The notes beneath the pieces were generated by a model. It made no database searches. It was not told where the DNA came from and was given only the letters and a program-made list of their open reading frames with translations. Below are positions 31,165 to 33,986 of a DNA stretch of 33,986 nucleotides, in pieces; the stretch's first letter is position 1; each line of letters opens with the position of its first letter. A program made the position numbers and the translations under genes. Source of the stretch: Verrucomicrobia bacterium ADurb.Bin006 (GTDB taxonomy: Bacteria; Verrucomicrobiota; Verrucomicrobiia; Limisphaerales; J093); contig MWFF01000100.1 in NCBI GenBank assembly GCA_002071485.1, forward strand, positions 1 through 33,986, given 5' to 3'.

Positions 31165-33684
31165 ATGAAAACACCTCTCAGAGCAATTCAACAGCGCAGC
31201 ACCGCCCTTGGCGCAAGCGCCTGGCTCGCTCTCATCGCGACCGGACTCGTTCTCGGCGCCAATCCGGCACGCGCAGCCTCGGCCAAACTGAATGAGGCCC
31301 TCAGCGCCTATGACAGCGCCATCACGGGCGACAGCACCGCAGCCCTGGCGAAGCTCACCTCGGCCGTCACCCTCGACGGGACAGCCGGCGAGCCGTTCAA
31401 CTTCGGAGCGACCTCGGGCGACACCACGATGGAGTTCATCCTCGAAGGCGATCCGGTCGCCACCGGCAACTCGGGTTATCTGGCCGTGGGTGAGAACATG
31501 ACCAGCAACCTCCGCTATGATCAGTACCCGGACAGACGCCAGATGGCGTTTACCCAGCTCGGCGTAGCGGACTACCTGTTCGATCCCGGTGTGCCTTCAC
31601 CTACCGCTCCCACGCACATCACGTATGTCTGGAACACGTTGGACCTCTCCATGACCTTGTATGTCGATGGCGTCATGGCGGGCACCGTTTGGAGCGTCAG
31701 CGACGCCTTCGCCATGCCCACCGGGGCCGGCTTCCTCGGAGCGAATGCCGCCGGCGGCGAGCAGATGGTCGGCACCATCTATCGCGTCACCGTGTACCCG
31801 GGTGTGCTCCCCGACGACAAAATCAAGAGCCACGCCGATGCGTTCGTGAATGCGCGCGGCCCGCTGGTCGGCATTTCTTCCTTCACGGCCACGCCCACTC
31901 AGGTCCTGGTCCAGGGCTCGACCGTGCTGAGCTGGGAAACCCAGAACGCCACCGCGCATTTCATCAACGGCGTGAGCGTGACCGGAACGAGCGTCACCCT
32001 GTCGCCCGCCGTCACCACCACGTACACGCTGGTCGCGTCCAATGATGTCTCTGTGGCCAGCGCGCAGGTCACAGTCCAGGTGGAACCGCCGCTGGCTCTT
32101 TATGACGAGGTCATTGCGGCCGACACCGCTGCCGGCCTGACTCCCATCAGCATGTTGGCTGACACGGTCGACCTGGACGGCACGGCGGGAGTGTTTTTCG
32201 ATTTCGGGTACACCTGGGGCAGCACCTCGATGGAGTTCATTCTCGAGGGCGATCCGCTGGCCAGCGGCGGCTCGGCTTTTCTGGCGGTGGGAGAGAACTC
32301 GGGCAGCAGCCTGCGCTACGAACAGTGGCAGGACACGCGGGAAATGGGCTTCACCCAAGGCGGCATCGCCGACTACCGGTTCTCCCCTTCCGTGTCTTCG
32401 CCGACCATCGCCACCCACGTGGCCTATATCTGGGACGCGGACGAATTCTCGATGACGGCCTATGTCAACGGTGTGGCTAAGGGCAAGGTCACGGACGTAA
32501 CCGACGCGTTTGCGATGCCGACCGGATACGGCTGGCTTGGCGCTGCCGCCGACGGCTCGCAGCTCATGGTTGGCCGGATCTTCCGCTTGGTGGTTTACGG
32601 GGAAGCGCTGCCCGAGGCGACCGTCAAGCGGCACGCCGAGGCCTTCACCAGCGTGCTGCGCGCCCCCATCATCACCTCCTTCACGGCCGACCCCGCCGAA
32701 ATCGTGGGGCAAGGCTCCTCGACGTTGAGCTGGGATGTCCAGTATGCCACCGGGGTGTACGTGAACAACGCCCCCGTCGCCGGCACGAGCTTGACTGTGT
32801 CACCCGCCGCCACCACCACCTACACCCTGCTGGCATCCAACGCCGTGTCCACGGTCAGCGCCAAGCTCACCATCTATGTGACGCCCCTGCTCGATGCCTA
32901 CGACGCCGTCATCGCGGCTGATGCCGCCAGTGGTTTGACTCCCGTGTCCAGTCTGGCCAGCGTGGTCACGCTCACCGGGTCGGGCGGTGTGCCGTTTGAT
33001 TTCGGCGGCACGTTCGGGGATGTGACAATGGAGTTCATTCTCGAAGGCGACCCCGCAGCCGGCGCGGACGCCTACCTGGCTGTCGGCGAAGTGAGCACCA
33101 GCAGCCTGCGCTATGCGCAATGGCAAAACACCCGCCAGATGGGGTTCACCCAGAGCGGAGTGAGTGATTACATGTTCACTCCAGCCGTGCCTTCGCCCAC
33201 GGCCGCCACGCACGTCGCATACGCATGGAATGCCGCTGAGTTCGTCATGAAGGTCTACATCAACGGCGCGCTGGGAGGCATCAGCACCGGTGTCAGCGAC
33301 GCCTTTGTCATGCCCTCGGGACCGGGTTACCTGGGTGCCACGGCGGGCGGGGCCGAAGCGATGACCGGGCGGATTTACCGACTGACCGTGTACAACGGGC
33401 TGCTGCCGGAGGCCACGCTCCTGAAGCACGCCGCGGCGTTCACGGGCGGCGGAGACGGTCCATCGCTGTCTATCGACCTCCAGGCAGGCTTGGCCGGCAT
33501 CACGCTGGAAGGCGTGCCCGGCATCCATTACCGCGTCGAGTATCGCGATTCGCTCGCGGCCGCGGACACATGGCAACTGCTCCACGACATCCCGGCGCTG
33601 GGCGGCACAAGCATCCGGGTGGTCGATCCCACCTCCGCGGTCGGTCGCACACAGCGCTTTTACCGCGCCGTGACAGTCCGGTAG
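31165..33684 (+). CDS. Secreted protein with three LamG-Ig repeat units
   Basis: A protein of 839 residues from ATG 31165; the longer frame from 31018 lacks a signal. The signal peptide is about 1-40 (WLALIATGLVLGANPARA). Three units of about 265 residues start at the Tyr-Asp pairs 31309, 32101 and 32899 (spacing 792 and 798 bp). Each has a LamG/concanavalin-like sandwich (TMEFILEGDP, YLAVGE, LRYxQ, AFxMPTG.G.LGA, G.IYR.TVY); units 1 and 2 end with an Ig/PKD-like module (FTATPTQ..QGS..LSW...TTTYTL.ASN). The last unit lacks the Ig module and ends in a small beta tail (YRVEYRDSL...RFYRAVTVR). Repeats suggest multivalent binding of a surface or glycan. No PEP-CTERM or LPXTG. It follows the lyase gene by 183 bp (spacer without gene), so it may bind the same substrate. 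Confidence 0.85.
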   Translation: MKTPLRAIQQRSTALGASAWLALIATGLVLGANPARAASAKLNEALSAYDSAITGDSTAALAKLTSAVTLDGTAGEPFNFGATSGDTTMEFILEGDPVATGNSGYLAVGENMTSNLRYDQYPDRRQMAFTQLGVADYLFDPGVPSPTAPTHITYVWNTLDLSMTLYVDGVMAGTVWSVSDAFAMPTGAGFLGANAAGGEQMVGTIYRVTVYPGVLPDDKIKSHADAFVNARGPLVGISSFTATPTQVLVQGSTVLSWETQNATAHFINGVSVTGTSVTLSPAVTTTYTLVASNDVSVASAQVTVQVEPPLALYDEVIAADTAAGLTPISMLADTVDLDGTAGVFFDFGYTWGSTSMEFILEGDPLASGGSAFLAVGENSGSSLRYEQWQDTREMGFTQGGIADYRFSPSVSSPTIATHVAYIWDADEFSMTAYVNGVAKGKVTDVTDAFAMPTGYGWLGAAADGSQLMVGRIFRLVVYGEALPEATVKRHAEAFTSVLRAPIITSFTADPAEIVGQGSSTLSWDVQYATGVYVNNAPVAGTSLTVSPAATTTYTLLASNAVSTVSAKLTIYVTPLLDAYDAVIAADAASGLTPVSSLASVVTLTGSGGVPFDFGGTFGDVTMEFILEGDPAAGADAYLAVGEVSTSSLRYAQWQNTRQMGFTQSGVSDYMFTPAVPSPTAATHVAYAWNAAEFVMKVYINGALGGISTGVSDAFVMPSGPGYLGATAGGAEAMTGRIYRLTVYNGLLPEATLLKHAAAFTGGGDGPSLSIDLQAGLAGITLEGVPGIHYRVEYRDSLAAADTWQLLHDIPALGGTSIRVVDPTSAVGRTQRFYRAVTVR

Positions 33685-33986
33685 TCCCCGCGCGCGTTCA
33701 GATCGCGATGGGTAAGGGGGTGGCGTTGCCGCCACTCCCTCCCCGCTGTCGTTTGTATTCGCCGGAGCGAGTCAGCGCGGACTCCCGTCCGCGGCTACGG
33801 GACGGCTACGCCTCCGTAGCCGCCGTCGTGAGACGGCGCTGATGTCTGTATTCGCCGGAGCGAGTCAGCGCGGACTCCCGTCCGCGGCTACGGGACGGCT
33901 ACGCCTCCGTGGCCGCCGTCGTGAGACGGCGCTGATGTCTGTATTCGCCGGAGCGAGTCAGCGCGGACTCCCGTCCGCGGCTACGG
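33685..33986. repeat. 93-bp tandem repeat of hairpins (runs off window)
   Basis: After a 66-bp lead-in, 33751-33843 and 33844-33936 are two 93-bp units with only two differences; a third begins at 33937 and is cut after 50 bases. Each full unit folds into three hairpins: CGCGGAC/GTCCGCG (33776-33793), GCGGCTACGG/CCGTAGCCGC (33791-33823; overlaps the first, so one or the other forms) and CGCCGTC-GTGA-GACGGCG (33821-33838). No spacers of CRISPR type, no gene. One unit difference keeps base pairing as G-U in RNA. Confidence 0.93.

Noticed and set aside
33751..33986. Possible CRISPR array
   Set aside because: Units are 93 bp and contiguous with no variable spacers, and no cas gene is present.

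Overview
The window looks like a piece of a GC-rich Verrucomicrobiota chromosome; a related member of the PVC group is the main alternative. The evidence is a PEP-CTERM sorting signal on the first protein, large secreted LamG/Ig-like proteins ending in the 'GPW..' and 'FYRAV/FWRVK' style tails common in that phylum, a Tat-exported Gfo/Idh/MocA oxidoreductase, and many short interspersed palindromes. No rRNA, tRNA or CRISPR array was seen.

Layout. (1) 0-4.5 kb: a PEP-CTERM protein and a 999-residue secreted LamG/Ig protein, closed by a strong intrinsic terminator. (2) 4.6-7.6 kb, minus strand: a partial complex I operon nuoB-nuoC-nuoD-nuoE with coupled starts; nuoA and nuoF-N are absent. (3) 7.8-11.8 kb, plus: a very large protein joining a GlmU-like nucleotidyltransferase to a galactokinase-like GHMP kinase, overlapping by ATGA a hydrogenase maturation protease. 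(4) 11.8-19.7 kb, plus: a truncated nucleoside hydrolase beside a perfect 38-bp palindrome, a GH51-type alpha-L-arabinofuranosidase, a Gfo/Idh/MocA oxidoreductase, a DsbD-type thiol reductase and a periplasmic thioredoxin-like protein. (5) 19.7-26.6 kb: a mixed and decayed stretch with a B12/radical-SAM protein, an orphan protein, a LexA-type winged-helix regulator, remnants of a transposase, an mgtE transporter and a secreted-protein domain, a membrane-anchored winged-helix protein and a tandem universal stress protein. Two diverged copies of a sigma-54-type promoter module lie here, each with a similar candidate upstream element about 110 bp before the -24 box. (6) 26.7-33.7 kb, plus: a 1417-residue heparinase II/III plus beta-helix fusion and an 839-residue protein built from three LamG-Ig units. 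(7) 33.75 kb to the window end: a 93-bp tandem repeat of hairpins running off the edge.

How the genes fit together. The theme is polysaccharide use and cell-surface display: GH51 hydrolase, heparinase/beta-helix protein, Tat-exported oxidoreductase and LamG proteins outside the cytoplasm; DsbD and its redoxin for thiol maintenance there; and a kinase/pyrophosphorylase that could activate a released sugar inside. That sugar link is inference. The most noteworthy items are the kinase-nucleotidyltransferase fusion with a palindrome in its linker, the duplicated sigma-54 promoter module, the dispersed AGCCCGCATG/AGCCCGGAT palindrome family that also supplies stop codons, the lyase-beta-helix fusion and the 93-bp hairpin array.
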